A stretch of DNA of 64,000 nucleotides. Source: Guyanagaster necrorhizus (lineage: Eukaryota; Basidiomycota; Agaricomycetes; Agaricales; Physalacriaceae). Within the stretch, counting starts at the first letter, position 1; every line of letters starts with the position of its first letter. The position numbers and the translations under genes were made by a program. The notes beneath the pieces were generated by a model. It was not told where the DNA came from, did not search any database, and worked only from the letters and a program-made list of their open reading frames with translations. The stretch is taken from the NCBI RefSeq assembly GCF_019112545.1, contig NW_025064895.1, forward strand, positions 112,864 to 176,863, in the 5' to 3' direction. Shown in pieces: positions 49,716-62,100 of this stretch.

Positions 49716-50792
49716 ATGCAGCCTATTATTCCAGTGCCCAGCAGTCGTATTCACAAAGGATTTACCTCTTCCTCGTCGTTGGCCAGGTCGAGCGGCAATG
49801 CCAACATGAAATACGTCCCTCTCGACGATTCTGCCCTAGGCGTGCACAAAGTCTTCAATCGCACTTCTCATAACGTCGTCTCGCCTCCAGCACCTTCCCG
49901 TCCCAACCCTGACGACGGCGAGCACCCAGAGAAGGCCTGGGAGGCTGTCTATCCACATGGGAGCATCAACCCCTCAGCTTCCGTTGTAGGCGGGTTCAGT
50001 TTCTACGTGGCTGGTCCTGCGGGATTCCTGGACGGAGCAGTGAAAGAAGCAATCATGGGCTATCGAGTCATGTTCCAGCCAGGATGGGAATGGGCTAAAG
50101 GCGGGAAGCTTCCCGGTATCTGTGAGCTGCACCCCTTCTGTTTGGGACGCCGCTGACGCCCGGCGTTGGTCAGTTGGGGGCGTAGGCGATGCGTCATACC
50201 ATTGTAGCGGTGGCCGTCAGAACGACAGATGTCAATGTTTTGATGCAAGGCTTATGTGGCGGTTCGTCTGCTCTCTGCAAACTGTGTTCCTTTGACGAGT
50301 ATTCCAGGCCCAATGGAGCCGGGGAAATCTATACGTATTTCCCCCTGACTGAAGGCAACGAAACAGCCCTTTTGCGCGTCCCTGGATCTAGGAAGAATCC
50401 CGATTATGGGTTCTCCGTAGGCCTAGGCGCGTTTACCTGGCCGGTGGGAAGGTGGGTTGATGTTGCATTTCGAGTCAAATTGAATGAGATAAATGCGCTG
50501 GATGGTCAGTGTTCTGTTCATGTGTAACCTTTGCTGATATGATATCAGGCGAGCTTGAACTCTACGTTGATGGAAAGACAGTAATCTCCGTTCACGGGTT
50601 AAATATGAAGATGTCGAGTGATTCCAGGATTAAAGGGATGCATTTCCAAACGTTCTTTGGAGGTACATTGATAGCTCTGCCTCATGTTAATTCCTTTCCA
50701 TGATCGTGTCTCCAGGGCATACGGACGAATGGGCTTCCCCAAAAAATCAACAGGCATGGTTTGGTGACGTTACTGGAATGATTCTTGCCTAG
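49716..50792 (+). CDS. Polysaccharide lyase family 14-like protein
   Basis: Related PL14 enzymes cleave glucuronan or alginate-type polyuronates by beta-elimination; fungal members are mostly uncharacterised. Five exons join in frame to 293 residues: 49716-50121, 50174-50261, 50308-50504, 50549-50662 and 50716-50792. Blocks in order: DSALGVHKVFNRTSHNV, AWEAVYPHGSINPSASVVGG, MGYRVMFQPGWEWAKGGKLP, GDASYHCSGGRQNDRCQCFD, RLMWRPNGAGEIYTYFP, NPDYGFSVGLGAFTWPVGRW, GELELYVDGKTVI, KGMHFQTFFGG and WFGDVTGMIL. This beta-jelly-roll-like order is typical of the family. The ATG at 49716 has a strong context (CCACCATGC). No clear signal peptide is visible, which is odd for a lyase, so a different first exon or an intracellular role is possible. 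Confidence 0.85.
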
Positions 50793-52271
50793 TTTCAGGT
50801 TTGTGACTATCATTATTACTATTGGAACTCGCATTCTCATATTGTATAGAATTTGGATCAAAAGGGCCGTTCGTAAACTACATCCCATGAATATGCTGCG
50901 TTGACACCCCTGCGCTTACTTCTTGACGCGTAGCCTCGTGTTATATGTGAATCTCGCGTCTTCATTTATAGGTTTCTCTTATAAGACTTCTCACTGGACG
51001 AAAGCGACATGTATGGAGTTGCAAGTGACTTCCTCTTCTCTTTATCTTTTCTTCCTGCATCAACGACAAGCTCAGGTGCACTATGAAGATGTCGAGCTTC
51101 TTCCTGCGTTCTCTTCAGAGGACTACCCAAAAGTAATCAAGTCTGGTGGTGGTGGTAGTCTGATATTGATGAAGAAGGGCAGCATCACTATGCTGGTCCA
51201 CCGATTAGGTCGCCCGGAGCTTCTCGGATGGCTATTCGATCTCGAGAACACCTACGACTTCGATTATAGCCTGGTGACATTGATTCCGAGCACACGCACG
51301 ATTCCTATGTCCAACCGCAAGGGAGAAGGGAGAAGGGTTAGTTACCTACACTGCCTTCGTTGCGGAGCCCGAGTTTTGACTGGTTTTATGACCGAATACG
51401 GGGCGGAGGCTAGTCATGACATTTGCCACCTCATCCAAGATCTTACTTGGAGCTTGGTATATGGCAATTTCGGAAAGTCCAGCTGCGTTGTCGAGCAGAC
51501 TGTGGTGCGGAGAAAGGCAGCTTTAACTGCAGGTGGTGCAAGAGAACTCGTGAGCCACGTCTATCTTGCCTTTTAATCCTCCCATTCATTATGGTGCAGG
51601 TTGCTGCAGCGTGGAGGAAGAGCGGAAGGCCGGCCTTCCACTCTCTCCTGACCGCACAAGTGCTGCCAGGAACACGAAATCTACCGTTTTATCAGGGGGG
51701 GGGACTAATCTACCGGTGGAACTGAAGAGTCGGTGCCGGAAATGTACCGTGACATTGAAGTAAATTATATTTTATGTTCGTTTCATTTTCCACCCCACCA
51801 TAGATTTAGGTCTTCCGCCGGCATGCTTATTCAGGTGAGATACGGATGAGGAGAGCGTGTATCTAGTGTTCTGTCGCATTTTAACGGGTTTGGTCAAGTG
51901 TACCACTCCCAGCCAGTAATCTTCGTTCTCTGCCAGTTGTGTTTCAAAGACATGGCACACGAAACAATAAGCCTTTTCATTACAAGGACACTGAGCCTAG
52001 CCTTTGTGGGTCTCCCACAGGAGTTCAATTCATCGGCACGCCTTCATTTTACCACCAGTCAATAATAGGTCTGTTATCTTCTCATCCACATTCTGCCAAA
52101 CCGTTGACATCGCAAATGCAGTGGAGTTCTAGTGTCGCAGGTGTTGGATCTAGAACGTTTCGGTTCTTGGGAGGGGCGCCGTGTGATTCTCCGAGGACTT
52201 TCCCATGACACGCTTGTCTACATAAAAGAATCTTGTATTCAAGCATCCGGCGAGCACGATTCCATCAAAAA
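50793..52271. other. Unassigned region with coding-like stretches
   Basis: Between the PL14-like gene and the terpene synthase relic. A plus-strand open stretch at about 51050-51576 looks protein-like (HYEDVELLPAFSSEDYPKVI, FDYSLVTLIPSTRTIP) and a Cys-rich stretch overlaps its end in another frame (about 51470-51560). I could not name a family or fix a start codon. It may be an unrecognised gene or a relic. Confidence 0.4.
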
Positions 52272-53046
52272 ATGGTCTCTGCCATTCTTCCCCCCAACAC
52301 CGTGAGCGGGTGCTTTTCTTTATTCACCGCATTGCCACTTATCCTCCATCTTGAGATCCGCGAACTCGGAGAGAGCGTACAGCTGCTGTTAGGTCAATGC
52401 TCTGTCGATATGCAGACGCAACGATCTATTCCGTTTGACGGCGAGCTGTTTTCCCTGGTATACGAAGAAGCAGCTCGTCATATTATCTTGAACGAGGAAA
52501 CCTCAAAATTGTTTACGCCATACATTCAACACGGCACCGATACTGTGACCACTTGTTACAACCATATACAGGACATCAAATGTCGCATCTATATCACCCT
52601 CTATATTGCCTGCTTTTTCTACTTTGACGACAAGTTCATCCCAGAATATTCTACCTCTGATAACGTCGCACAGGAACTTTTCGGTTGTATAATTGGGAAG
52701 GCATCCCCAGCCGATCCTATGCAACACCTATTCTGCTACCTGATGACAGAAGCCCCGAGATGCTTCCCCAATCATCCTGCGTCGAATATTGTCATCACGG
52801 GCACCCTGAATTTTGTGACCGCTGCAAGTCTTGACTTTCGCACACAAGGCATGAAGGTTAGTGTCGGTGTTCGACTTTCTGATGTGCTCTTCATTGCGAA
52901 TCATAGATGCCAGCTTCAGCTAAAAGATACATGACATTCACCAGAAACATCTCCGGCATTGCCGATGTTATGGGAGTCTTTATATTTCCAACTTCGGTAC
53001 CAGTAACTGCATATATTGCCACCCTTCCTGTTGCAGGCAGGTTATT
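52272..53046 (+). pseudogene. Trichodiene-synthase-like terpene synthase, 3'-truncated
   Basis: This class of terpene cyclases turns farnesyl diphosphate into sesquiterpenes. Two exons are readable: 52272-52856, a 50-nt GT-AG intron, then 52907 to about 53040. The first holds ITLYIACFFYFDDKFIPEYS, whose D-D is the metal-binding aspartate region typical of the family, and PMQHLFCYLMTEAPRCFPNH. The second reads YMTFTRNISGIADVMGVFIF and VPVTAYIATLP. Homologues then continue with an NDxxSxxxE-type metal motif and about 130 residues; here the match stops at about 53046, exactly where CpG-free transposon sequence begins. The gene therefore lost its C-terminal half, including the second metal site, and is very unlikely to be active. 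The remaining frame has no internal stop. Confidence 0.75.
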
Positions 53047-53175
53047 TTCGCACAGTGAATAATGGCCAGGCTGAGTATGATGGTCAATTGCTTAAAGGCA
53101 ATTGACTGTCAACTCAGGACAAAACTGTCTATGCTTATATAAGATTGACATCAGGTACTTGTGTCATCTTACAAT
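53047..53175 (-). repeat. Probable 3' LTR (or part) of copia element 1
   Basis: On the minus strand a polypurine tract (TTGAGGGGGAG, about 53176-53186) follows the RNase H stop and directly precedes this segment, as expected for the start of a 3' LTR beginning TATTGTAAG. The left end is set only by the loss of the terpene synthase match and is approximate. It contains a perfect 9-bp inverted repeat, GTCAATTGC (53083-53091) and GCAATTGAC (53098-53106), and a TATATAAG sequence. Confidence 0.5.
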
Positions 53176-53198
53176 ACTCCCCCTCAACACAATACTTC

Positions 53199-55380
53199 TC
53201 AGAGTTCAAGATCCAACAGCCTGATCATGTGAGTCATCTTCTCTTTTCCCAAGGCTTTTGTGAAGATATTAGCAGGCATATCTTCTGTGCAAAGATGTTC
53301 AATATGTATGTGCTCCCACTCAACCTTGTCTTGTAACCAGTAGAAGCAGAGGTCAAGATGTTTGACATGACTGTGATGATCAGGATTGCAAGTGACAGAG
53401 AGAGCAGACTGGTTGTCAATCAGCAGTGGGGATGGCAACAGATGATGGAAACCAAATTCTGTAAACAGATTTTGCAGCCATAGAATTTTCTGTCCAGCAG
53501 AGATGGCAGTCACATATTCAGCCTCTGTGGTCAATAAGGTTACTATAGATTGTAGCCAGCTCATTCAGCTGACTGTGCTTGTGCCCATCTTGACAACATA
53601 TCCTGAGGTCAAGTGCTCATTGTCTGGGTTTTCACCATAATCTGCATCTGTGTGCATTTTGAACAGTCCTGGGTTTGTAGTGTCAGGTGAATATGTCAAT
53701 TTTAGACTGATTGTTCCCCTTATGTATCTGAGGAGGTGTTTTAGAGCCTTCCAATGCCTCAATCTAAGGTTTTTGCTGAACTGTGATAGGACACTGACTG
53801 CAAAAGCTATGTCAGAACAAGTGGTGATGGCCAAGTATGCTATAGAGCCAAGAATCTAGAGATATGGGATGTGCCACATGGTTTCCCATTCCTCTGAAGT
53901 AGCAGAGGACATTGAGCTGGATAGCTTAGTGTGTAGATCAAGAGGAGTACTGACACTGTTACAGTCAGACATTCTAGTATGTTCTAGGATTTTTTTGAAT
54001 GTACTGTGGTTGAGAGAGTGTGTGTTCAGTTTAGATGGTCTCTGTGTATTTTGACACCAAGGAGGAATGAAGTTGGACCTAGATCACAAAGTTTAAAGTG
54101 CTTCTTGAGGTCATCAACAACACATTGTGCAGACTCCATGGACTTTGTGGCAATTGTTACATTATTGACAAACACAGGGACAATAATCTGAGCATCATCT
54201 CTTTTGTACACTTATGTGCCATGTTCACAGTGTACTCTATCAAAGCCCACCTTGGTCATAGCACTATGGAGCTCTTTATGCCATTCATGCCCAGTCTGCT
54301 TCAGTCCATAGATAGACTTGAAGAGATGAAGCATCCAGCTCTTGTCTTTTGTCTTGAATCTCTTTGATTGTTGAAGATATATTTCTTTTTTCAGATCACC
54401 ATTCAGAAATGCTGATGAGATGTTCACACTCTAGAGCTCTAGGTCCTCAAGTGCAGCAAGAGTAAGGACTGCTTAGATGGCTGCCCATTTTGGAGTAGGA
54501 GAGAAGGTTTCAGTATAGTCAAAACCTAGCTGCTGTGAGTACCCTTTTGCAATATAGCATGCCTTGTAGTGTTCAATGGATCCAACAGAGTTATATTTCA
54601 CTTTGAAGATCTATTTTCTATCTATAGTCTTTCACCCTGGAGGGAGCTTCACAAGCTCAAAGGTACCACTTTCCCGCAGTGCATTTAATTCCTGCTGAGC
54701 TGCCTTATATCATTTTTCACTTTCCTCTCCTGGCTGAGTCATCACCTCTGCAAGTGTCTTTGGCTCATCATTGGATGCAGATGCTTGGTTTGCTGTCTCC
54801 ACTGCTGTCTGAAATGCAAGTTCAAAAGCTTCTGTATATATGATATAATCATTATCATGCAATACAAAAGTCATTCCTGCAACAATATCTGTCTCAGTAA
54901 GCTCTAGCTCAACAGTAGCTTCATCAATAGGATTAGAAACAGGTTCATCTGAGTCTGGTGAGTTCATTACATTGGTATCAGAATATTTATAGTGAAAACC
55001 ATGTCCAGTGTTTGGAGATGGAATTATAAGACCTTTGGAGTTATATTGTGGCTTGAAGCATGGCTGAGGACATGAAAGTGGTAAAGAGAATATAAGAGAT
55101 GTTAGAAGACTTGATAGTAGAGTAAGAGGTGATTCTAAAAGTGTTTGCATATCTGGTAGAATGAATAGAGCTGGCTTAGATAGTGATAATGAGAGTTGCT
55201 CAGATGGCAGAGATGGCTTATCAGTAGGTATGTTCTCTTCCTCTTAATGAGACATCATCACATTAGATATAGCAGTATTTGTGCTGTTATGTCTGTTTAT
55301 AGAAGGTATATCATCACTAAGAGGATTTATAATATTTCTGTAGTTTCTAAAAAATACATGCTCATTGAATATAGTATGGC
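53199..55380 (-). pseudogene. copia 1 reverse transcriptase and RNase H remnants
   Basis: Reading the minus strand: FNEHVFFRNYRNIINPLSDD after the nested insertion, a Ser/Pro-rich spacer (about 55150-54710), then the RT core (ISSAFLNGDLKKEIYLQQS, LFKSIYGLKQTGHEWHKEL, and FVNNVTIA where active copia RT has YVDD) and RNase H (TEAEYVTAISAGQKILWL, DNQSALSVTCNPDHHSHVKH, DMPANIFTKALGKEK) ending at 53199. The catalytic Asp pair of RT is replaced by N-N, and several stops and frame changes interrupt the gene. Confidence 0.85.
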
Positions 55381-55556
55381 TGGAGATGTTAGAGAATATC
55401 TGTACATTTCATCTTATCTTACTTTTTGATCACTCACTTTATTTGCTTTATATATACTTACATCTCCTGTCATTTTCTAATCACCTATATAGTCCAGCTG
55501 TTTCTATCTGTATGCCTCAGTCACTTCATCCATGTTATGCCTGACTGAAGTATATA

Positions 55557-55575
55557 CAGTTGACTATCTCACAAT
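55557..55575 (+). repeat. Left terminal inverted repeat of the pogo-like element
   Basis: CAGTTGACTATCTCACAAT, the exact reverse complement of 57935-57953. Starts with CAGT next to TA, as in many pogo and Fot1 elements. Confidence 0.95.
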
Positions 55576-55657
55576 GCATATGGTTGGGAGACACCAAAAT
55601 CATATGCATTTATAGATTTATGCAGAACCAAAATGGCACATGATGTGACATGTGACA

Positions 55658-57670
55658 TTATGTGACAATGTTGTCATTGCCCCAAAATGCTGTCAGTGGC
55701 TTTTGGGTCAGCTTTCCATGCATCTCCTTGAATAATACCCCTCTCAACTTCCTCAGCTGTGGTACTAATCCACTCTGATCATCTTGTAAAACACAAAATG
55801 CCTCCAGCTTTTGAATAAGCTCAAATCCTTCTCTTGTAGTTATCAAAGTCTGTTCTTCCTTACTCTCCTCTTTCTCTTCTTCCTCCTCATCATTGTCAAT
55901 GACAGTTATTTCCCCATTTTCTACTGCAATATCATGCTTGACAGCAGCAACAATCTCCTCATCTGTTAGCATTGCCTCAAGATCTTCAGTATACTCTTCT
56001 GTAATAGAGCTAACCATCTCTTCAATAGTTGGAATAGGACCAAACATGTGATTTCATTGTTTCAATTCAACAAGATGGTCCTTTAACATTATCTCTGCTG
56101 TCTGGAGCTGTTGAATGGGGGCAATTTGAGTGGGAGGTGTGTTCATTTTTGACTGTGATGAAGAAGCCAACTGATTGACTGCCTCCAGTGCTTTACCAAC
56201 ATCATTCTCTGCATTTATAACAGTCATAAGAGCAGGATGCCAGTCAGCATCAGCATATTAGTTTTCAAGCAGATTCTGCAATGCCTGTTCAATCCCTGGA
56301 AGTATGTATTTGTCTGTTGAGGCAAAGTCATGAACAAGGTTCCATGCAGACTTGAGGAGTGAGACATCTTGGAAATCATTGAATGGTGTGGTAGACTGTG
56401 ACTTGGGTGCATTGTCAGGCATTATACCAGTGTGTTTTCAGCAGTTTGCTATCATTTCACTGCTGATATTTGTCCAAGCATTATGAGCAATAGTCATAGC
56501 TTCAAAGAGATCAAGCTTGAAGATCTCAGACTCTCCAAGATCATTGAGATCAAGTGCACAGATACACATGGCATTCTGATAATATGCCTTGAAGTAGTGG
56601 ATAATACCAGCATCTAGCAGCTGAACATATAGAGTCATATTAGGCTTAAAGAACTCCAGCTTTATGTTATAGGGTGTATAAGTGATGGAATACCCTTGAA
56701 AGTTGTCCAAGGTCAGCAGAATCTGCCACATCTCCCTCTTTATCTTTAAATCAAACATCTTCACCCACTCCATAAATATTTTGCTCATCATCCAGGCCTT
56801 CTTGTTATTCTGATAATAGAATCCCATTGCCATTAGACTCTTTTTCTTAAAACACCATGGTTGCTTTGACTTGCCAATGAAAACAACTGGTATCTGCTCA
56901 CCCTCATTTGCATTCACAGCAAAACATATGGTGATGTGGAACTTGTCCTGTTTTTGTCCACTCATAGGACCAGATATCAAGATACAATCTGGGATGGCAA
57001 AGATGACAAGACCAGATTCATCAATATTCCATCTGTTCTGCATCATGTATTTCACTATAATGCTGTGAAGACACACACATTCTTTTTCCACTGCCATCAT
57101 ATCCACTGAGCCTGCTTCTCCATGCTGCTGAACCTCCTGAATCTTCCATGCCTTGCAGAATGACCTTAACCATCCCTCTTCTCTCAAACACTGATCCTCT
57201 GGAATATTCATCAGATTTTCAATCTGATTTCACTTCTCTATCAGCATTGCATCAGTCACAGTCTCATCTCAGAGCTGCATGTTCTGATACCAGGATGCAA
57301 CAGCATGCTCCACATCAGGTCAGGTGACAATATGAGACTTTTTGGATGATAGTGCATTAGGATTCTCATTTGCATGCTGTTCAATTTTTATATGAGATGC
57401 CAGTTTTCATGAAAGAGTTGATTGGGTAAAGAGCAGTGCACCTTCCTTTTGGTTTGTGAAATGTGCCACAATGTCAGCATGTCGATGGAAAGGATGGTTA
57501 TCAACATGTTTGAATACTACAAGCCAGTCTCCTGTTGTGAGGTGTGGGTGGGAGATCTGCTTTGGAGACTGAGCTGATGATATATACATTGGGACTTTTT
57601 TCTTCTGTTTTGTATGCTCATATGGATTTCCAGATTTAGCATGTGGTTTTCATGTTGGTTCAGGAGGCAT
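55658..57670 (-). pseudogene. pogo-like DDE transposase with stops
   Basis: Transposases of this class cut and paste the element using three acidic residues. The ATG at 57670 (MPPEPT) starts an N-terminal region whose frame carries stops at 57409 and three more up to 57230. The catalytic core is open from 57211 to 56438: NIDESGLVIF (first Asp), LTLDNFQGY (second, with Tyr where His is usual), and LLDAGIIHYFKAYYQNAM (third). The C-terminal part reads HTGIMPDNAP after a stop that most likely replaced Trp, and ends in an acidic run (about 55890-55860). Most stops lie where related proteins have Trp or Arg (TGG or CGA to TGA). Confidence 0.88.
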
Positions 57671-57934
57671 GTTTATAGAGATATAGACTGCATCATTTTA
57701 CAATAATTTTTTTTATGTTTGTCATAGTCTATACAAACAAATTATGTTCTTTATTGTTCTAATATATGTATAATATCATATCAGCTTACTATAATTTTTG
57801 ATCTGATAATGTATATTCTTAACTGGAACTATATGCATTATGTGATATGCATTTCTAGCCCATTTTCCTGCTCCCTAACTGTGTTCCAGCCTAATCCATA
57901 TGCAAAGTCAGAATTATACATTTCAACATCATGT

Positions 57935-57953
57935 ATTGTGAGATAGTCAACTG
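57935..57953 (-). repeat. Right terminal inverted repeat of the pogo-like element
   Basis: Exact inverse copy of 55557-55575, followed by the target duplicate TA at 57954-57955. Confidence 0.95.
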
Positions 57954-58228
57954 TATATCTCTACTGTGCTTATGACTATGATACTTACACTCATTCATAG
58001 ATACTCACATATATTCTTCTGTCAATAGATACAGTAGACTCAATATAGTTGCTTCATCCATGTTGTGTCTGACTGAGATACTCATATATATTCTTCTGTC
58101 AATAGATTATAAGGCTCCATTATCTATAACTATTCAGTCAAGAAGAATATGCAATGAAATTTTGACTCAACTTACTACTTGAATTTATACCATACCACTA
58201 CCCTCACCACTTTATACCACACCCCTAA

Positions 58229-59060
58229 ATGATGTTGTCAATGTCAGGAGTCACTATTCTCCCTAACATGAGTAGCCATTTCAATAGAAAGAACTATGTC
58301 TCATGGAAACTCCAACTTATTAAGTTACTGAAGGGAAAAGGCCTATGGGGATACATTGCAGGAACTACTGTCTGTTCTGCCATTCCTGCTACCACTACCA
58401 CAGCCACAGCTACTACCACATCCCTCCCACCAGACTCTACTTCCATATACTCATTCTCTCTCATATGATGAGTGGGTCTTTCATGATCAGCTTGCCCACT
58501 CGAATATCATCCTCAACGTTCTCAACCCCATTGGTTTAAGAGTCAAGACCAACAGAATGGCAAAGAAATGCTGAGACTCCATTGCTGCAGAACATACAAA
58601 GAAAATAGATATAGCTCTTTCTAAGGCTGAGGCATTACTGAATGCAGTGAAGTTTGATGGGAATAGTGACATCAATATTCATGTCGCTGACTTGTGTATA
58701 AAATGACAAGCTGTGAATGACCTCTGAACCACAGCATTGAGTGATCAGGAGTTCAAGGAAATAATTATTTGCTCGATAATTCCAACTGATCACTGGATGC
58801 CTATCCTTCTAAGTTTATATGGCATGCCAATGTCCTCTGATGTGTTTTTCTATCTCCAAACCCATGTCACCATGCTTCATGCAGCAGGTAAAGATCCTGC
58901 TAACTCTCAAGCACTTGTGGCTGGAGTCAGAACCTTTGTCATGGTATGTGGATGTCACAATCCAGATTGTAAAGCCTATGATAAGATTAGGCACATCACT
59001 GAGAATTGTTATTGGCCAGGAGAGGGAAAAGAGAGACAATTTTCTGTCAACTTCAGCTAA
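58229..59060 (+). pseudogene. copia 2 gag remnant
   Basis: Begins MMLSMSGVTILPNMSSHFN and continues with the gag signatures NYVSWKLQLIKLLKGKGLWG, YDEWVFHDQLAHSNIIL, ALSDQEFKEIIICSIIPTDH and a degenerate zinc knuckle (CHNPDCKAYDKIRHITENC). It needs at least one frame change and contains several stops (for example near 58573 and 58706). Confidence 0.82.
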
Positions 59061-59100
59061 TCTTGCTGTGCAAATCAGGCAATCTCGAACACTATGGCTA

Positions 59101-62100
59101 ATACTATGAGGCATTTTGTACTTGCTGCATATGCTACTATAGTGAAAGTCAATTGTGATGATGATGGCATTGTAATTGAGGATGGCAGCACTGGTGAGAG
59201 GATATATAAGTAGAATGGTACCTATTTCTTGTGGTGCTGAGATAAAACAGAGAGTAGCACTATATTGATGTTGAAGATTGAAAAAGAGATAGACCTCAAA
59301 ATGCCCTCTCTCACTGACATTGATCACTCTGATGATGAAGACATTGCTAGAGATGATAAGATACCTTCTGTTGAGAGTATAAATACTAGTAAAACTAACA
59401 TCAAGAATGTAGGACACTTTATATGCAAGACTGACCCTGCTACAACAGTCTTTGTCATGACTACATTTGAAGGCCATACCCCAGCCATCACTCTAACCTT
59501 TATGGATTCTGGCATGAGTGACTACTTCTTCAGGAATCATAATGACTTCACAGAGTACACACCAGTAGCCTTTTATACTGGCTCATCTGCAGTTGAGAGA
59601 AAGAGAACATTTGAGATTCTGGGCCAGAGTACAGCAACAAAGGTCTTCAGACTGAATAGAAGAGATGTTAAGCTCACCTTCAAAAATGCCTTGCATTCAC
59701 CTTCACTTGCTGCAAATCTCATCTCTGTAAGCACCTTAGACAAGACTGGGTTGTCAACTGTATTCTCTGATAGCCATGCAGTTGTCCAGAATAAGTCTGA
59801 TAAAGAGATCTTTGCTGGGCAAGGCTCAGATGACATGTATGTGCTGGATGCTGCATTCAACTCCTAAGCTATGGCATTCCACTCATCTCCCACTTTGCTG
59901 AGTACTTGGCACTATTATTTTGTCTATATAAGCTCTGCAAAAATCAAGGAGATAGCATCAAAAAAAGCTGATGGATGGCTTGGAAATTACCTCAGAGCCT
60001 ATTCAGGAATGCTGTGAGGACTGTATCCTAGTGAGACATGCTTGCTGTCTCTTCGATGAGCTCACCAATCCCAATGTTGACCCATTAGAGCTTGTTGCAA
60101 CAAATTTGTGGGGACTATCTCGAATGGCATCACCAAATGAAAAGACTTATATGATGATATTTGTCAATAGTGGTACATCATTCAAGGTGAGGGAATTCCT
60201 GACAGACAAAGCAGACAACACTATCATGGCTGTATTTGACAAATACAGACATATGACTGAGACTCAGACTGGCTGAAAGCTTAAGTGTATATATGTTGAT
60301 CATGCTTTTGCAGGGATAAAGTGGAAACAATATTGTGAGGAGCATGGAATTATCCTAGAATTAACTGCACCCTACTCATCAGCCTAGAATAGATTAGCTA
60401 AATATGCCCTATGCACCACTATGAAGGATACAAGAGCTCTACTAAATGACTCTGGCCTTGCCAACTGCTACTGGGCTGAGGCCACCTCTATGTCAATCTT
60501 TACATAAAACCTTGTTTCTTTGAGTTGCCATCCTGGAGTGGTATCAGCAGAGGGCTTCTCAAAGTGAAGACAGGACATGAGATTTTTACAAGTGTTTGGA
60601 TCTACTTGCTGGGCAAAGAAACCTATAGCTGGTGGGGTTTTAGTAGATGGTAAAAGCAAACTCAATGATTGATTAAAGAAATGCATTTTTCTGGAATACT
60701 CAGAGTCCAATTACCATATACTTGATCAATCAGAATATGTGTTTATGTCTCATGATGTCATCTTTAATAAAGGACCAGCACACTGAAGTGTGAGTATAGG
60801 AGAGACAGAGGACAAACCTGCACTCACCACTTCTACTTATACCAAGATGCTTATGCCAACTGAGCCAATCAAGCTAATGCTAGATGCTCTCACAGAACCA
60901 ACTTTTTGCTAATCAATGCACTTAATGCATCCCAGTGCTGATACTGCCAAATCTCTGATGTCAAAGTAATGAAAGGCTGAGGCCCATGCAAGTGGAAATA
61001 ACTGAGCAACCAACAACAAACAGCCACATGCTTCAATGGCTTCTGATAATCCACCTGACCCATACATCCCACAAAATCATCAAGATGTACTGTATGTCAA
61101 TGAAGAGCGATGAAAGGCAGCCATAAATGTGGAATACTAAATGCATATGATGAAGCATATGTGGGATCTAGTCGACAGACTGGTGGGTGTAAACATGATG
61201 GATTATAAATGAGTCTATAGTATAAAATGAGATAGTGATGATAACTGGATCAGAGACAAGGCAAGACTCATTGAGAAGGGCTACACTCAACAGTATGGAC
61301 TCGACCATAATGACACTTGGGCTGCAGTGACCTGTCTCAAATCTGTACAGATATTGGCTGCTGTTGCAGCAAAGCTTGATCTTATCTTATAGCAAGTGGA
61401 CTTTATTTTGGCATATTTGAATAGCGAGATAAAAGAAGACATCTATATGTATCAGCCTCTAGAGTACATAATCAAAGGACAAGAGGATAAGATGTGCAAA
61501 CTTGTCTATACTATTTATAGAACTATGCAGAATGGCCATGATTGATTCGAAACACTTGGAAAAACCTATGAAAACCTTGGGTACTATGCATTGAAGGCAG
61601 ACTCATGTGTATGCACTATTGGCAAGCCTAGAGATGAGTATACTATCACAGATACTTATACTGATGACATGTGGAAAGCATCATTGACTACAGAGGAGGC
61701 AAGCTGACAAAAGAAGGAATTAAAGGAGAAATGAAAGCTCACTAATATGGGAGAGAACTGTTACTTTCTGGAGATGAAGATTGAACAAGACCTTGAGGCT
61801 GGCACTATCACCTTCTCACAGTGCTTATATTGAGAGAATGTATTTCTGAACTTCAACCTTGGATATATACAATCATGGACCACTCCTCTATCTGTCGGAA
61901 TCATACTCAACATATCATAGTCTTTGAATACCCAAGCAGAGAAGGACACTATAGAAAGATTCCCATACTAACAACTGCTAGGCTGCATTATGTGAGGACA
62001 GCTTGTAACTTGTTCTGACTTGTGCTTCTCTGTGAGCTTGCTTGCTCACTTCCAGTCTAATCCAGAGATAGAGCACTGGAAAGCATTAATACATGTCCTT

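Larger units (their letters stand above)
55557..57953 (-). mobile_element. pogo-like (Tc1/mariner superfamily) DNA transposon
   Basis: 2397 bases bounded by 19-bp perfect terminal inverted repeats and flanked by TA target duplications (55555-55556 and 57954-57955). The 3' LTR of copia 2 shows the empty site, reading GGTATATATATCTCTAC at the corresponding position. It carries one minus-strand DDE transposase gene with an acidic C-terminus, as in pogo/Tigger/Fot1 elements. Multiple stops make it non-autonomous now. Confidence 0.93.
55387..58027 (+). repeat. 5' LTR of copia 2, split by the pogo-like element
   Basis: Two parts, 55387-55556 and 57956-58027, together 242 bases, align end to end with the 3' LTR at 62647-62888. 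It begins TGTTAGAGAATATC and ends GTCAATA. After it, 58028-58104 repeats the last part of the LTR in altered form (a second GTCAATA ends at 58104), suggesting a local duplication. Confidence 0.9.

Noticed and set aside
38444..50792. A biosynthetic gene cluster spanning F-box, Ppo, PMT4, PL14-like and the terpene synthase
   Set aside because: The genes are from unrelated pathways, on both strands, without a shared P450, transporter or cluster regulator; the terpene synthase is broken and lies beside transposons.
53083..53106. Perfect 9-bp hairpin as a terminator or CRISPR-like repeat
   Set aside because: Single copy, inside an LTR-like segment of a fungal retrotransposon; there is no array.
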